22,132 nucleotides of DNA from Bacteroidaceae bacterium (GTDB lineage Bacteria > Bacteroidota > Bacteroidia > Bacteroidales > Muribaculaceae): assembly GCA_021768245.1 (NCBI GenBank), contig JAETNO010000032.1, positions 1-22,132 of the forward strand. Direction: 5' to 3'. Shown here in pieces: positions 7,669 through 15,689 of this stretch. The notes beneath the pieces are model-generated. The model did not search any database and was not told the origin of the DNA. It was given only the letters and a program-made list of their open reading frames with translations. Positions within the stretch are counted from its first letter, which is position 1. Each line of letters begins with the position of its first letter. Both the position numbers and the translations under genes were made by a program.

Positions 7669-8204
7669 GGGCGTATCCTTTCTATGGGGTCGGCTAATTC
7701 AAAAGCGGCGTAGGCGGCTGAGACAAAATTGTCGAGGGGTTTGCCCTTGTAACTCCAAGATGTCTTGCCATCTACATAAACGCTGTAGCGATTGCCGCCC
7801 TTATTGTTGATAAACACCTTTCTGCCCTGATAAGTCAGCTGATAGTTGCCGTACCAGTTCTTCCGCCATTGACGGTGAGGAAAGTTCCGCTTCCGTTTGG
7901 CTCGGTTTTTCATAAGCCGCTCACGCTCTCTGGCGGCAAGGATATCGCCCTCCATAATCCCTGCGCAGATACAGCCGACTGAAACAGTCTCAAAATACTC
8001 GTCATGCCGCATCACATGGACAAAGCGTACCTGTGAACAATCGCAGAGTTCACAGGTGAACAGGTCGATGTGATCGGGATCTTCCTCTTCATCGGCCACA
8101 TCGTAAATATATTCACAATACCAGCCGGAGAGGGGCGCTCCCCATTCCTGGAGCCGCTTCTGACACCTGCGGACATATGCGCTGTCTATTTCATACATTG
8201 ACAT
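7665..8204 (-). CDS. Cys-rich phage protein, probable zinc binding, function unknown
   Basis: This 179-aa protein contains CELCDC (51-56) and, after a histidine at 63, GCIC (77-80), a likely zinc site. The middle (90-110) is a basic stretch ending RAKRKRNFPHRQWRKNW, and the C-terminal third has a beta-rich run (YQLTYQGRKVFINN). The combination suggests nucleic-acid binding, but no named domain was recognised. GGAGGTAAATCAAA precedes the first ATG at correct spacing; a second in-frame ATG two codons later is too far from it. It is translationally coupled by ATGA to the VRR-NUC nuclease, and may help it or the SNF2 motor. Confidence 0.82.
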   Translation of the reverse strand: MSMYEIDSAYVRRCQKRLQEWGAPLSGWYCEYIYDVADEEEDPDHIDLFTCELCDCSQVRFVHVMRHDEYFETVSVGCICAGIMEGDILAARERERLMKNRAKRKRNFPHRQWRKNWYGNYQLTYQGRKVFINNKGGNRYSVYVDGKTSWSYKGKPLDNFVSAAYAAFELADPIERIRP

Positions 8205-8243
8205 TTTGATTTACCTCCGTGTTCTTAAAAACCTGAAAATCCT

Positions 8244-8263
8244 TACGCGCGTGCGTATGCGTG
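8244..8263. repeat. 20-base alternating purine-pyrimidine tract
   Basis: Positions 8244-8263 alternate strictly pyrimidine-purine, mostly CG and TG steps, the pattern that favours Z-DNA under negative supercoiling. It lies between the GGAAC motif cluster and the start of the Cys-rich gene. No regulatory meaning is established. Confidence 0.3.
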
Positions 8264-8318
8264 ATTTACGGGTTCTGTACAGTCTTTTTGATACATTTCC
8301 GATTTATATGCTTTTTTA

Positions 8319-8478
8319 GGAACACAGGAACGGAGCCTGTAAAGTTACCTTGCGGCGGCACATTCGGTGTGTTCCTGGCGGCGTTCCCGGAGTCTCCCCT
8401 GGGAACACTGCCGGAAGTCGGGAACTGTTCCTTATTCGCTCCGTTCCCGAAAAATCAGTCAGGAACATCGCCGGGAAC
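8319..8478. repeat. Cluster of ten GGAAC/GTTCC motifs, candidate replication origin
   Basis: GGAAC occurs at 8319, 8327, 8402, 8421, 8462 and 8474, and GTTCC at 8371, 8383, 8427 and 8443. Ten copies in 160 bases compares with fewer than one expected by chance. Around a central GGAACTGTTCC (8421-8431) the eight inner motifs mirror each other in orientation and nearly in spacing (about 3, 19-22, 38-41 and 50-53 bases out). The flanks align too: TGTTCCtGGCGgcGTTCC on the left with TGTTCCcGGCGatGTTCC as the reverse complement of the right. The cluster covers the last codons of the primase gene and the following gap, with AT-rich DNA next to it (8281-8318). Iteron-like origins often lie within or beside phage replication genes. 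Confidence 0.5.
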
Positions 8479-10794
8479 AAAGACGAACTGGGGCCCGTAT
8501 GGCTTGACGCGCTCCTTTTTCTCCTTGCGTACCCAGCCGAGCTTGGTGAGCATGGCTGTGAGGTTGTTGGATTCGGCGCGGCCAAGGCTGCCCTGGTCTT
8601 TGCCAAAAAGCTCACACCAGATCTCCATATTGCAGACGCGTGTTCTGGCGACCGTACCAGCACGGCCGATATTATTCACCCCGGCGAGGAAGGAGCGGCG
8701 GTCGAACAGATCCATGCCGTCCCAATCCTCAGGGAGCAGAGTTTCCAGATACTCGCGCACCAGCCCTTCGCGCTCATCGGACTCCAGCGCTTCCCGCTGT
8801 TCGCTCTTGGCGAGTGTCTCCAGATCGGGAGCCAGATGCAGCTTCTCGCCGTTCTCCACAAGCACCAGCACCTCCGCCCAGATCTGGCTGATATCTTCAT
8901 GGGTGAGTTCCCAGGAGTGCTTTGCGCCGCCGCCCGGCGTTTTGACCGGCCAGAACCGACGGTTGCCCGTGGTGTCCCGCAGGTAGCCGGACTCGGCATT
9001 GGTGGTGCCAAAGAAGATGCACTGCCTTGGATGCGGCGTTGCCCGTCTGCCGAATGCGGCGCGATAGATATCGTTCTGTCGGGAGAGGAAGGAGCGCAGC
9101 GTCTCCACCTCGGCTTTGCGAAGTCCCGCCAGCTCACCGATTTCCAGAATCCAATAGCCCTGCAGTTTCTCGGCGGCGGTCTTGTCCTTGGTATCGCTCA
9201 GGTTCAGGCTGTCAGAGAACCATTCCCCGGCAAGGCGGGAGATAAGAGTGCTTTTGCCGATGCCCTGGGGACCGTTCAAGACCAGCATGGTATCGAACTT
9301 CACACCCGGCTCCTGCACCCGGCGCACGGCGGCGCAGAGGGTCTTTCTGGTCACAGCGCGGACATAGGAATTATCCTCCGCGCCCAGATAGTCGATGAGG
9401 AGCGTGTCCACACGGGGAACGCCGTCCCACTCCGGCAGAGCCGCCAGATATTTACGGATGGGGTGGTAGGAGCGGTCGTCCGCCACCTTGGTTACAGCGA
9501 TCTGATAATTGCGCTGGGAGAATGTGCCGTAGTGGGAATCCACATAGCTGATCAGCTGGGCATCGTCAGCGTCCCTCCAGTATTTGGATGGGTGCTTCCA
9601 GGGCACCTCGCCCTTGATCTCCATGCCGTCCAGCTGCTGGTTGAATACGATATTCTGGAGCTGTGGGTCGTTCTGGAGGATGAGCGTGATGTTGTGGAGG
9701 TTGTTTTTCAGAACTGTAGAGCGGGGTTCGTACTGGAAACGCTTCTGCCAGTCGGTATCCTCGCTGCCGGAGAAATCCGTCTCGGCATCCGCCATCCGTT
9801 CGCTTGCCGCCAGCAGCTTTACCTCATCTTGCTGCATGGCGAACTCGCACATCGCCTTGTACGACGCTTTTTCGTCCAGATCTCCAAAGCGGTGGATACG
9901 GACGATGTCAAAGGCGTTGCACAGCTTGAGGTAAGCCGGGTCTTTGGCATGGTGGCTGTAGACGAACTTGTCCTCCTTGACCTCTACGCCCGCCATGCTG
10001 GAGGATGCAATCAGGTGCCAGCGGTTCTCATTGTCGGTCGGCTCATAGACATCGGAGAGAAATGCCTCCAGCGCCTTGCTGATGGGATAATAGGTGCGGT
10101 TGAACAGGCCCACCACGCCTTCTTTGGTCAGAGGATCCTGCACCTTCTGCTGTGCGGTGGTATTCGCTTTGCTCTCCCTGGAAGAGGTGGGCAGTCTTGT
10201 GGGGTCAGTCCATTCCGGGTGCTTTGCGAGGATTGCATCGGGATCGAGCCAGCCACCGTCCGTCTCCTTATACACAAAGGAGCCGTTAGCCGGAGTGGAC
10301 GGCCAGTACATCAGCTGATTGGGCTGGTAGGAGCATTCGTCAAAATAGTCGATGCCCAGCATCTGAGCGAGATAGCGGGACACCGCCACAAATTCCTCCG
10401 GGGTCACATCCCTGGTCAGCGGGAACACCAGCCGGACGCGGGGATTTTCCTCTGTGCTGCTGTGGGTGGTATACAGCGCGGAGGTATAGGGGCAGAGCGT
10501 TTCATAGCCTTCCAGAAAAGCGGCGTCGATGCGGTCACCGTCAAGCGCCACCATCGAGCGGCTCTCCACGGTATCGACCTTGCGTCTGCCGCCTTTCAGC
10601 ACACCCGCCACAAAGCCGCCGTGGTCTTTGGCAGTGTCGCGCTGGGCGCGGCTCATCTTTGCATATTCCTCGGCGGACTCGGTGGTGCGGATAGGCACTC
10701 GGAGCCGTTCCTTCAGATCGTCAAACCGTATGGTCTTGTTGACCCATCTCTTTGCCTGCCGGTTGTTGCCGTAGGCGATGTTCAGTTCACGCAT
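8455..10794 (-). CDS. VirE-type phage primase-helicase (virulence-associated E family)
   Basis: This 779-aa protein has an N-terminal primase-polymerase-like region with LDGDRID (84-90) and TTHSSTEENPRVRLVFPL (109-126), a linker, and a C-terminal SF3/D5-like ATPase with Walker A GPQGIGKST (508-516), acidic YWILEIGEL (547-555), and the sensor stretch FFGTTN with LRDTTGNRRFWPV (594-617). It probably primes and unwinds DNA for phage replication. The ATG at 10792-10794 follows AGGAGGT and overlaps the DUF4406 gene by eight bases. The last codons (VPGDVPD) are part of the GGAAC repeat cluster, so the origin candidate is partly coding. A long open frame on the opposite strand is a by-product of codon bias. 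Confidence 0.92.
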   Translation of the reverse strand: MRELNIAYGNNRQAKRWVNKTIRFDDLKERLRVPIRTTESAEEYAKMSRAQRDTAKDHGGFVAGVLKGGRRKVDTVESRSMVALDGDRIDAAFLEGYETLCPYTSALYTTHSSTEENPRVRLVFPLTRDVTPEEFVAVSRYLAQMLGIDYFDECSYQPNQLMYWPSTPANGSFVYKETDGGWLDPDAILAKHPEWTDPTRLPTSSRESKANTTAQQKVQDPLTKEGVVGLFNRTYYPISKALEAFLSDVYEPTDNENRWHLIASSSMAGVEVKEDKFVYSHHAKDPAYLKLCNAFDIVRIHRFGDLDEKASYKAMCEFAMQQDEVKLLAASERMADAETDFSGSEDTDWQKRFQYEPRSTVLKNNLHNITLILQNDPQLQNIVFNQQLDGMEIKGEVPWKHPSKYWRDADDAQLISYVDSHYGTFSQRNYQIAVTKVADDRSYHPIRKYLAALPEWDGVPRVDTLLIDYLGAEDNSYVRAVTRKTLCAAVRRVQEPGVKFDTMLVLNGPQGIGKSTLISRLAGEWFSDSLNLSDTKDKTAAEKLQGYWILEIGELAGLRKAEVETLRSFLSRQNDIYRAAFGRRATPHPRQCIFFGTTNAESGYLRDTTGNRRFWPVKTPGGGAKHSWELTHEDISQIWAEVLVLVENGEKLHLAPDLETLAKSEQREALESDEREGLVREYLETLLPEDWDGMDLFDRRSFLAGVNNIGRAGTVARTRVCNMEIWCELFGKDQGSLGRAESNNLTAMLTKLGWVRKEKKERVKPYGPQFVFVPGDVPD

Positions 10795-11218
10795 AGTCGG
10801 TTACCTCCTCACATGTAGTCGTAAAATATCTCAAACGGTAGTTCTTCCATTTGGCTCTGCGGATCTCCGCTTCCATGCCGGAAGAGATGTATTCTCCGAA
10901 CACCCACACCTCGGAGCATTTGCTCATCAGGGCGTTTCCAAAGAACAGCCCCAGCTGGCGCTCCTTCGGGTTGTCGTCACTGAGAAACTGTGGAAACAGC
11001 AGATGCGGCGCAATGGGAATGTATCCGGCGTCCACGGCAAAGCGGCTGTACCTCCGGGCGTTCTCCACATTGGCGGCCACCTCTCCGGCATAGGGAGAGC
11101 AGATGTAGACGATAGGGCGGAAAGCGCGGAGGGCGCGTTCTTCTTTTTCTATATTGGTGAGGGCTTCATAGGTGGTAGGGTCGTAGTAGCCCTCGCTGTT
11201 GAATTTATTGATGCTCAT
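10787..11218 (-). CDS. DUF4406 protein, nucleoside 2-deoxyribosyltransferase-like fold
   Basis: This 143-aa protein shows the DUF4406 pattern: VYICSPYAG (37-45), NVENARRY (50-57), AGYIPIAPHLLFPQFL (64-79), LMSKCSEVWVFGEYISSGM (97-115) and EAEIRRA. The fold is related to nucleoside 2-deoxyribosyltransferases, and members are common in phage replication modules, possibly acting in nucleotide salvage. The start at 11216-11218 follows GAGGTAACACCT; the longer upstream frame overlaps the polymerase gene and has no ribosome site. It sits 13 bases after the polymerase gene and overlaps the primase start, so it is expressed with both. Enzyme activity is not shown for most of the family. Confidence 0.85.
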   Translation of the reverse strand: MSINKFNSEGYYDPTTYEALTNIEKEERALRAFRPIVYICSPYAGEVAANVENARRYSRFAVDAGYIPIAPHLLFPQFLSDDNPKERQLGLFFGNALMSKCSEVWVFGEYISSGMEAEIRRAKWKNYRLRYFTTTCEEVTDYA

Positions 11219-11231
11219 AGGTGTTACCTCG

Positions 11232-13172
11232 TTAATCTTTCTTGTAAAAATCAGTCTCGTAGCCATCTGCACGAAGCTGCAGTCCGTTTGCCCAGGGTGG
11301 AGTCCTGCCCATCTGGTCACAGACGGCCTGCAGGGACATCCGGCGGTCGGCTTCAATGACCACCTCGTCGTGGATATGCATGACGATGGAGCAGCAGCGA
11401 AGGGTCTTCATGGCGTAACAAAGGATATCTCGTGAGGTTGCCTGGACGATGTTTTCCACAAATTTCGGACCGTAGCTGTCAATGCGTTCCCATTTCTTCG
11501 TGCCGCCGACGCCTTCATAGGTGATACAGTCGCCGCCGAAACGGTTCTCTCCGATCTTTGGCTTCACATAGGCAAGGCTCCTGCCGGACGGCAGAGTGAT
11601 AAACAGCATCCCGTTTCTGGCGGAGAATATGATGCCGTGTGTTTTCGTGGTAGTCCTACGGCTAACGGCTTCCATCACAGCGCGGTCAACCGCCCACCAG
11701 AACTGCACGATTTTCGGATTCGCCTGACGCCATGCGGAAACCAGAGCTGGAAGCTCGTCCTCTGACAGCCCCATCTCCAGTGCGCCCATAGCCTTAAGTG
11801 CGCCCACTGAGCCGCCGTAGCCGAGAGCCAGTTCAGCAATCTTGCCTTTCTGCCGCAGGTGACCGTTGACGCCGTGCTTTTCTACGGGGACGCCGAACAT
11901 CTGGGACGCGCTGGCGCAGTAGATGTCCTTGCCCTCGGCGAATACATCCTGCCGCCATTTCTCGCCGGCAAGCCATGCGATCACCCTGGCTTCAATCGCG
12001 GAGAAGTCCGCCACAATGAATTTCCTGTTTTCCTGCGGCACGAATGCCGTGCGGATCAGCTGAGAAAGGGTATCCGGCACATCCTCATAGAGCATTTCCA
12101 GAGCGTCAAAGCCGCCTGCCCGGACAAGCCCTCTGGCTTCGGACAGATCGTCCAGATGGTTCTGAGGGAGATTCTGCATCTGAATGATGCGGCCTGCCCA
12201 CCGCCCGGTGCGGTTGGCTCCGTAAAACTGGAACATGCCTCTTGCCCGGCCATCGGCGCAGACGGCGGTCTCCATCGCCTGATATTTTTTAACGCTGGAT
12301 TTCGCAAGCTGCTGGCGCAGGGTTAGTACCTTTTGCAGCTGCGGCGGCGCAGTTTTCAAAAGCTCTGCTACAGCCTTTTTGCCCAGGGTATCGGTCTCTA
12401 CGCCGTTATCCGCAAGCCACTGCTTCATCTGCTGTACCGAGTTGGGATTATCCAGTGAGGTCAGTTCCTTCATCGCCTGGGTCAGCTCCGAGCGGGAGCG
12501 CCCGTCCATCTGAATGGCCTGCCGCACCAGCTCCATATCCAGACCCACGCCGCGGTCGTTGATCTCCTGATCGAGGTGGTATTCCTCCCAGACGCTGTCC
12601 GGCACGGGATACTTTAAGAGCCGTGCCTGGATAGACATCTCCGTCTCCACATCGCGGATGTTGTATTTTTTAAATGCCAGCCATTTGTCCGGGGCGTGTT
12701 TTGGGAGGTTGCGGGTGCGCTGGCCGTTGGACTTCGTTGGCGCACAGGGCTGGCAGAAATATTTGATGAGGTCTTTGCCTTCGGCCAGCTTTTGCTTTTC
12801 CAGCCCAAGAACGGCGCCGGCTCCCTCCAAAGATAAAGGCAGACCCATGTACGCAGCCCAGACCATCGAGCATTTCCAGGAGTCCGGCTCCAGATAGTCG
12901 CCGGTCGGATAGCCCAGAAAGCGTGACAGGCAGATGCGTTCAAAATTGGCGTTGAAGGCCCACTTGGTTACCTTGTCATCCTCCAGTGCGGCAAGGATCG
13001 CTGGTGGGATTTTCTCTCCGCAGGCAAGGTCTATCTGCTGTACGGGATCGCCATCCACGCTGTAGGCAAAGAGCAGTATTTCAAAATCGGGAGACTCCAC
13101 ATAGCGATACACACCTGTTTTAGCAAGGGGCTGGTCGCTGTAAGTCTCCAAGTCGATTGATAAGGTTTGCAT
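11232..13172 (-). CDS. Phage family-A DNA polymerase
   Basis: This 646-aa protein copies phage DNA. The N-terminal proofreading exonuclease is shown by SIDLETYSD (5-13, Asp7 and Glu9), FNANFER (73-79) and YNIRD (170-174). Polymerase motif A is VADFSAIEARV (387-397), motif B runs from RQKGKIAELALGYGG (440-454), and motif C is HIHDEVV (599-605). All key carboxylates are present, so it looks active. The start chosen, ATG at 13170-13172, has GGAAG at workable spacing; an in-frame ATG six codons upstream has no ribosome site. The length is typical for prophage polymerases of this type, which lack the 5'-nuclease domain of bacterial Pol I. Confidence 0.95.
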   Translation of the reverse strand: MQTLSIDLETYSDQPLAKTGVYRYVESPDFEILLFAYSVDGDPVQQIDLACGEKIPPAILAALEDDKVTKWAFNANFERICLSRFLGYPTGDYLEPDSWKCSMVWAAYMGLPLSLEGAGAVLGLEKQKLAEGKDLIKYFCQPCAPTKSNGQRTRNLPKHAPDKWLAFKKYNIRDVETEMSIQARLLKYPVPDSVWEEYHLDQEINDRGVGLDMELVRQAIQMDGRSRSELTQAMKELTSLDNPNSVQQMKQWLADNGVETDTLGKKAVAELLKTAPPQLQKVLTLRQQLAKSSVKKYQAMETAVCADGRARGMFQFYGANRTGRWAGRIIQMQNLPQNHLDDLSEARGLVRAGGFDALEMLYEDVPDTLSQLIRTAFVPQENRKFIVADFSAIEARVIAWLAGEKWRQDVFAEGKDIYCASASQMFGVPVEKHGVNGHLRQKGKIAELALGYGGSVGALKAMGALEMGLSEDELPALVSAWRQANPKIVQFWWAVDRAVMEAVSRRTTTKTHGIIFSARNGMLFITLPSGRSLAYVKPKIGENRFGGDCITYEGVGGTKKWERIDSYGPKFVENIVQATSRDILCYAMKTLRCCSIVMHIHDEVVIEADRRMSLQAVCDQMGRTPPWANGLQLRADGYETDFYKKD

Positions 13173-13237
13173 TTCGTCACTTCCTTCCATACCCCAATAG
13201 GGCGGCAGATCGCTCCGCCGCCCTGGGGCTTGGTACT

Positions 13238-13423
13238 TTATTTCTCCAGCAGCTTCATGCGGTTTTCGTGATACTCTGCGTCACGGGCCGCCTGTTCACG
13301 CTCACGCTTTTCGTGCTTGCGGTCATAGATGAAGGACTGGATGCTGCTGATCAGAATGACTGCGCTGATGCACAGCCAGATGGCGAGAACAGCAAAAAGC
13401 AGAATTGTCTGAAACATTGTCAT
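13238..13423 (-). CDS. Small single-pass membrane protein, function unknown
   Basis: This 61-aa protein has one hydrophobic helix at about 5-28 (ILLFAVLAIWLCISAVILIS) followed by a charged, probably coiled tail rich in Lys, Glu and Arg. GGAGGT at good spacing before the ATG supports translation. It lies between the ssDNA-binding protein and DNA polymerase genes. It might tether replication to the membrane, or affect the host, but nothing in the sequence decides this. Confidence 0.72.
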   Translation of the reverse strand: MTMFQTILLFAVLAIWLCISAVILISSIQSFIYDRKHEKREREQAARDAEYHENRMKLLEK

Positions 13424-13443
13424 GGCCGTTTACCTCCCTTGTC

Positions 13444-14019
13444 TTAACCGAGGAAATCCTCGTCGTCGTCAGTTGCGAAGTCAGCTTCGGCACTGGCCTT
13501 GCCGCCCAGGGGTTCGCCGGGACGGATGAGCTGCAGATTGTTCAGACCGCAGGCGATGCCCTTGTTGCCATTGCTGTTGAAAGCGTACAGGTTGATGGAA
13601 GCTCTGCCGTACACGCCGGAATACACTTCGGAGCGGGTCAGAACAGGATTGCGGTCTGCGTCCACGATGCCGGGAGCGGTGGCGGAGTTGGCGTTAATGA
13701 AGTAGGCGTTCGCATAGGCGGGATCGTCAGGCCTTTCAACATCGCCGTCTCTCAATGGAGTCTTGATCGCGGAGAGAGGAGGCACGCTGCGGCCGTTGCC
13801 CTTCAGCTTGGCCTGTCCCTCCTGGTAGGCGGCTTCGATGGCGGCTTTGATCTTCGCCACCGTCTTAGTGTCGGACTTCGGGATGATCAGCGATACTGAG
13901 TACTTCGGCGTGCCGCCGTTGATGGACTTGGGCTCCCAGACGTTGGCGTAGGACCAGCGGGTGTCGGGACCGGTGATGACCTTCATAGGGTTGTTGACTC
14001 TGTTTGTGTTGTTAGACAT
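13444..14019 (-). CDS. Phage ssDNA-binding protein, Enc34/DUF2815 type
   Basis: This 191-aa protein resembles the DUF2815 family (Enc34-type ssDNA-binding proteins, OB fold). Supporting signs are the early KVITGPDTRWSYANVWEP segment, KYSVSLIIPKSD (about 36-47), and an acidic C-terminal tail TDDDEDFLG like the protein-interaction tail of bacterial SSB. The start at 14017-14019 follows GGAGGA; the longer upstream frame overlaps the nuclease gene and has no ribosome site. It lies between a DUF2800 nuclease and the polymerase. That arrangement suits recombination-linked replication, with the SSB coating DNA processed by the nuclease. Confidence 0.88.
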   Translation of the reverse strand: MSNNTNRVNNPMKVITGPDTRWSYANVWEPKSINGGTPKYSVSLIIPKSDTKTVAKIKAAIEAAYQEGQAKLKGNGRSVPPLSAIKTPLRDGDVERPDDPAYANAYFINANSATAPGIVDADRNPVLTRSEVYSGVYGRASINLYAFNSNGNKGIACGLNNLQLIRPGEPLGGKASAEADFATDDDEDFLG

Positions 14020-14020
14020 A

Positions 14021-15148
14021 TTACATTTCCTCCATAAAATCATTTTTTGCGGTATTCCATTCCGGCCGTTTATCACTCGACCGCACGAGCGTCGGCCTGC
14101 CTTGCGGCTTTTCAATGTAGGGTGTGAGAAGCTCCTCAAAGCGGGATTTGCCCAGCAGCTTCTGCATGGCGGTGATGCCGAGGAGTTTCTTTTCGTAGGG
14201 GTTGAAGCCGGCGCCCTCAACGGCTGTGGCCACAGCGGCTTCGCTGGTGTATTTGCGGTTGGAGCGGCCCTCGACCAGCTTCCAGCCGGGGAACGCCGTA
14301 CCGCTGACTGCCTGCTGAAGAGCGTATTCCTTCACATCCGCAGCCCAGGCGGTAAGAGCGTCCACCTTGTCCAAGATGCCGGCGATTTCCTCATCGGTCA
14401 GGAGGGGCGGCTCCTCAAAGTCGTACCGGGCAAGCGCGAGATTCGCTTCGGCTCGTTCCCGGCATTCGGCCTTTGCCTTGCAGAATCGGCACCATTCGCC
14501 GCAGTGAAAATCGCCGCCGCCCTCGTATGCCAGCTTTGCCTTATAGGTCAGGTCGTTCTGCGCCCATTCGAGCAGACCGTCCTTTTCCATGATGCAGACG
14601 CTGATATTGGATTTCCTGGGCTGGTAGATGGTCATGCGGACGGAATCGATGTCGTAGATGCCGTCAAAGATTTCCAGAGCGCCGAGGGCATACAGCATCA
14701 TCTGTGGATTATCCACGGCGCTGACTTCCACGCCTTTGCCGTGCTTATAGTCCACGATGTTCAGCACGCCGTCAGCGATGACGATGCAGTCGGCGGTGCC
14801 GAAGCCGTCCTGTACCCAGCGGGAGAAATCCACTCGCTGCTCGATCAGGATGAGCGGGTCGGCGCAGGTCTGCTTTGCGGTCTCCAGAAGCTCCGATACA
14901 TAGGCGGCATACCCGGCGGCGCAGTCCTCCATCTCCTCGTTGTACCAGGAGAGGTTTTCGATGGGATCATCCGCCGGAATCCCCAGAGCCTGCTTCAGAC
15001 GAAACTCACAGAGCGAGTGGGCGTCTGTTCCTTCTGCGGCGTAATCGCTGCCCTTGTCCTCGTAGGCTTCGCACAGCCTTGCTGAGGGCGGACAGTTGAT
15101 CCACCGCTCTGAAGAAGAAGCGGATAAGACTGCGTGCTTAACTGCCAC
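14021..15148 (-). CDS. DUF2800 PD-(D/E)XK nuclease, Cas4/RecB-like
   Basis: This 375-aa protein has the RecB-type nuclease signature GTAD (117-120) then IVDYKHGKG (131-139), giving Asp120, Asp133 and Lys135. Four cysteines (216, 220, 223 and 229, in HCGEWCRFCKAKAEC) probably hold an iron-sulfur cluster as in Cas4 and AddB. It is likely a phage exonuclease acting with the adjacent ssDNA-binding protein in recombination or end processing. The start is GTG at 15146-15148, preceded by GGAGGTGA; it overlaps the end of the previous gene by 11 bases. Residues 20-60 include HSLCEFR, typical of the family. DNA polarity is unknown. Confidence 0.88.
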   Translation of the reverse strand: MAVKHAVLSASSSERWINCPPSARLCEAYEDKGSDYAAEGTDAHSLCEFRLKQALGIPADDPIENLSWYNEEMEDCAAGYAAYVSELLETAKQTCADPLILIEQRVDFSRWVQDGFGTADCIVIADGVLNIVDYKHGKGVEVSAVDNPQMMLYALGALEIFDGIYDIDSVRMTIYQPRKSNISVCIMEKDGLLEWAQNDLTYKAKLAYEGGGDFHCGEWCRFCKAKAECRERAEANLALARYDFEEPPLLTDEEIAGILDKVDALTAWAADVKEYALQQAVSGTAFPGWKLVEGRSNRKYTSEAAVATAVEGAGFNPYEKKLLGITAMQKLLGKSRFEELLTPYIEKPQGRPTLVRSSDKRPEWNTAKNDFMEEM

Positions 15149-15455
15149 CCGTCATCACCTCCGCTTCGGCGAGTAGTGCCTTGTAATGTGCGGGGTCGAT
15201 CTGTGACAGCTTGGATGCGCCGTACTTTTGAAGCAGGGCGCGGATCTCGGCGGTGTGTCCCTGGCGGGATTTGTCCGCAAGCATGGCTCTGACCTGCTCC
15301 AGCGTCAGCTCCGGTTCGGGAGGAGAAGCAGGAGCATCCTCTGCCTGCGGTTCACTGCTGAATACCTTCGTCAGCCAGTCAACGGCATCCGAAATAGCAG
15401 CGGCAGCACTGCGAAGTTCTTCGATGGTCTGTGCCATATCGCTCATTCTGCTCAT
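15138..15455 (-). CDS. Small phage early protein, function unknown
   Basis: This 105-aa protein has a helical N-terminal half (MAQTIEELRSAAAAISDAVDW), a proline- and acid-rich linker (about 35-50) and a C-terminal LEQVRAMLADKSRQGHTAEI segment ending in a helix. The second half resembles a SAP-like or small helix-loop-helix module, suggested only by pattern. AGGAGG precedes the first ATG; two further in-frame ATGs follow within seven codons. It overlaps the DUF2800 nuclease gene and may be its partner. Confidence 0.78.
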   Translation of the reverse strand: MSRMSDMAQTIEELRSAAAAISDAVDWLTKVFSSEPQAEDAPASPPEPELTLEQVRAMLADKSRQGHTAEIRALLQKYGASKLSQIDPAHYKALLAEAEVMTGGS

Positions 15456-15603
15456 GTGATTTTCCTCCTTCCCTGGATTTGCTCTGCTGGCGTGCGATGT
15501 TCAGGTTGCTTGCCAGTCTCCTTGACACCACGCTGATCGCGGTCAAGACATCAATAATGTCCTCGTCGGCTCGGGCGTCATAATGGTTTGCGTTGTAACT
15601 CAT
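15379..15603 (-). CDS. Small phage protein with an overlapping, possibly frameshifted tail
   Basis: This 74-aa protein begins MSYNANHYDARADEDIIDVL. The first 50 residues look like a conserved helical phage protein with a ribosome-site-like GGGAGGG before the ATG at 15601-15603. The last 25 residues, ending CCRCYFGCR, lie in a 77-base overlap with the next gene and look unlike a folded protein. Either the gene truly ends there by overlap, or an earlier stop has been lost by frameshift. Function is not recognised. Confidence 0.6.
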   Translation of the reverse strand: MSYNANHYDARADEDIIDVLTAISVVSRRLASNLNIARQQSKSREGGKSHEQNERYGTDHRRTSQCCRCYFGCR

Positions 15604-15689
15604 ATCAGCGGTCCCTCCTTTCCCAAGGCGTCTTGTGTTGCCTTTCACAGACCCATCTGGACAGGAAAGGAGGGGTTGGCCGAAAGATT

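Noticed and set aside
8350..10818. Open frame of 822 codons on the plus strand, opposite the primase-helicase gene
   Set aside because: It mirrors the minus-strand gene, has no ribosome site or recognisable domain, and is explained by codon bias in GC-rich DNA. The minus-strand product has clear helicase motifs.
13961..15085. Open frame of 374 codons on the plus strand, opposite the DUF2800 nuclease
   Set aside because: It is a shadow of a gene with an intact active site and a good ribosome site; the plus-strand product has no family features.
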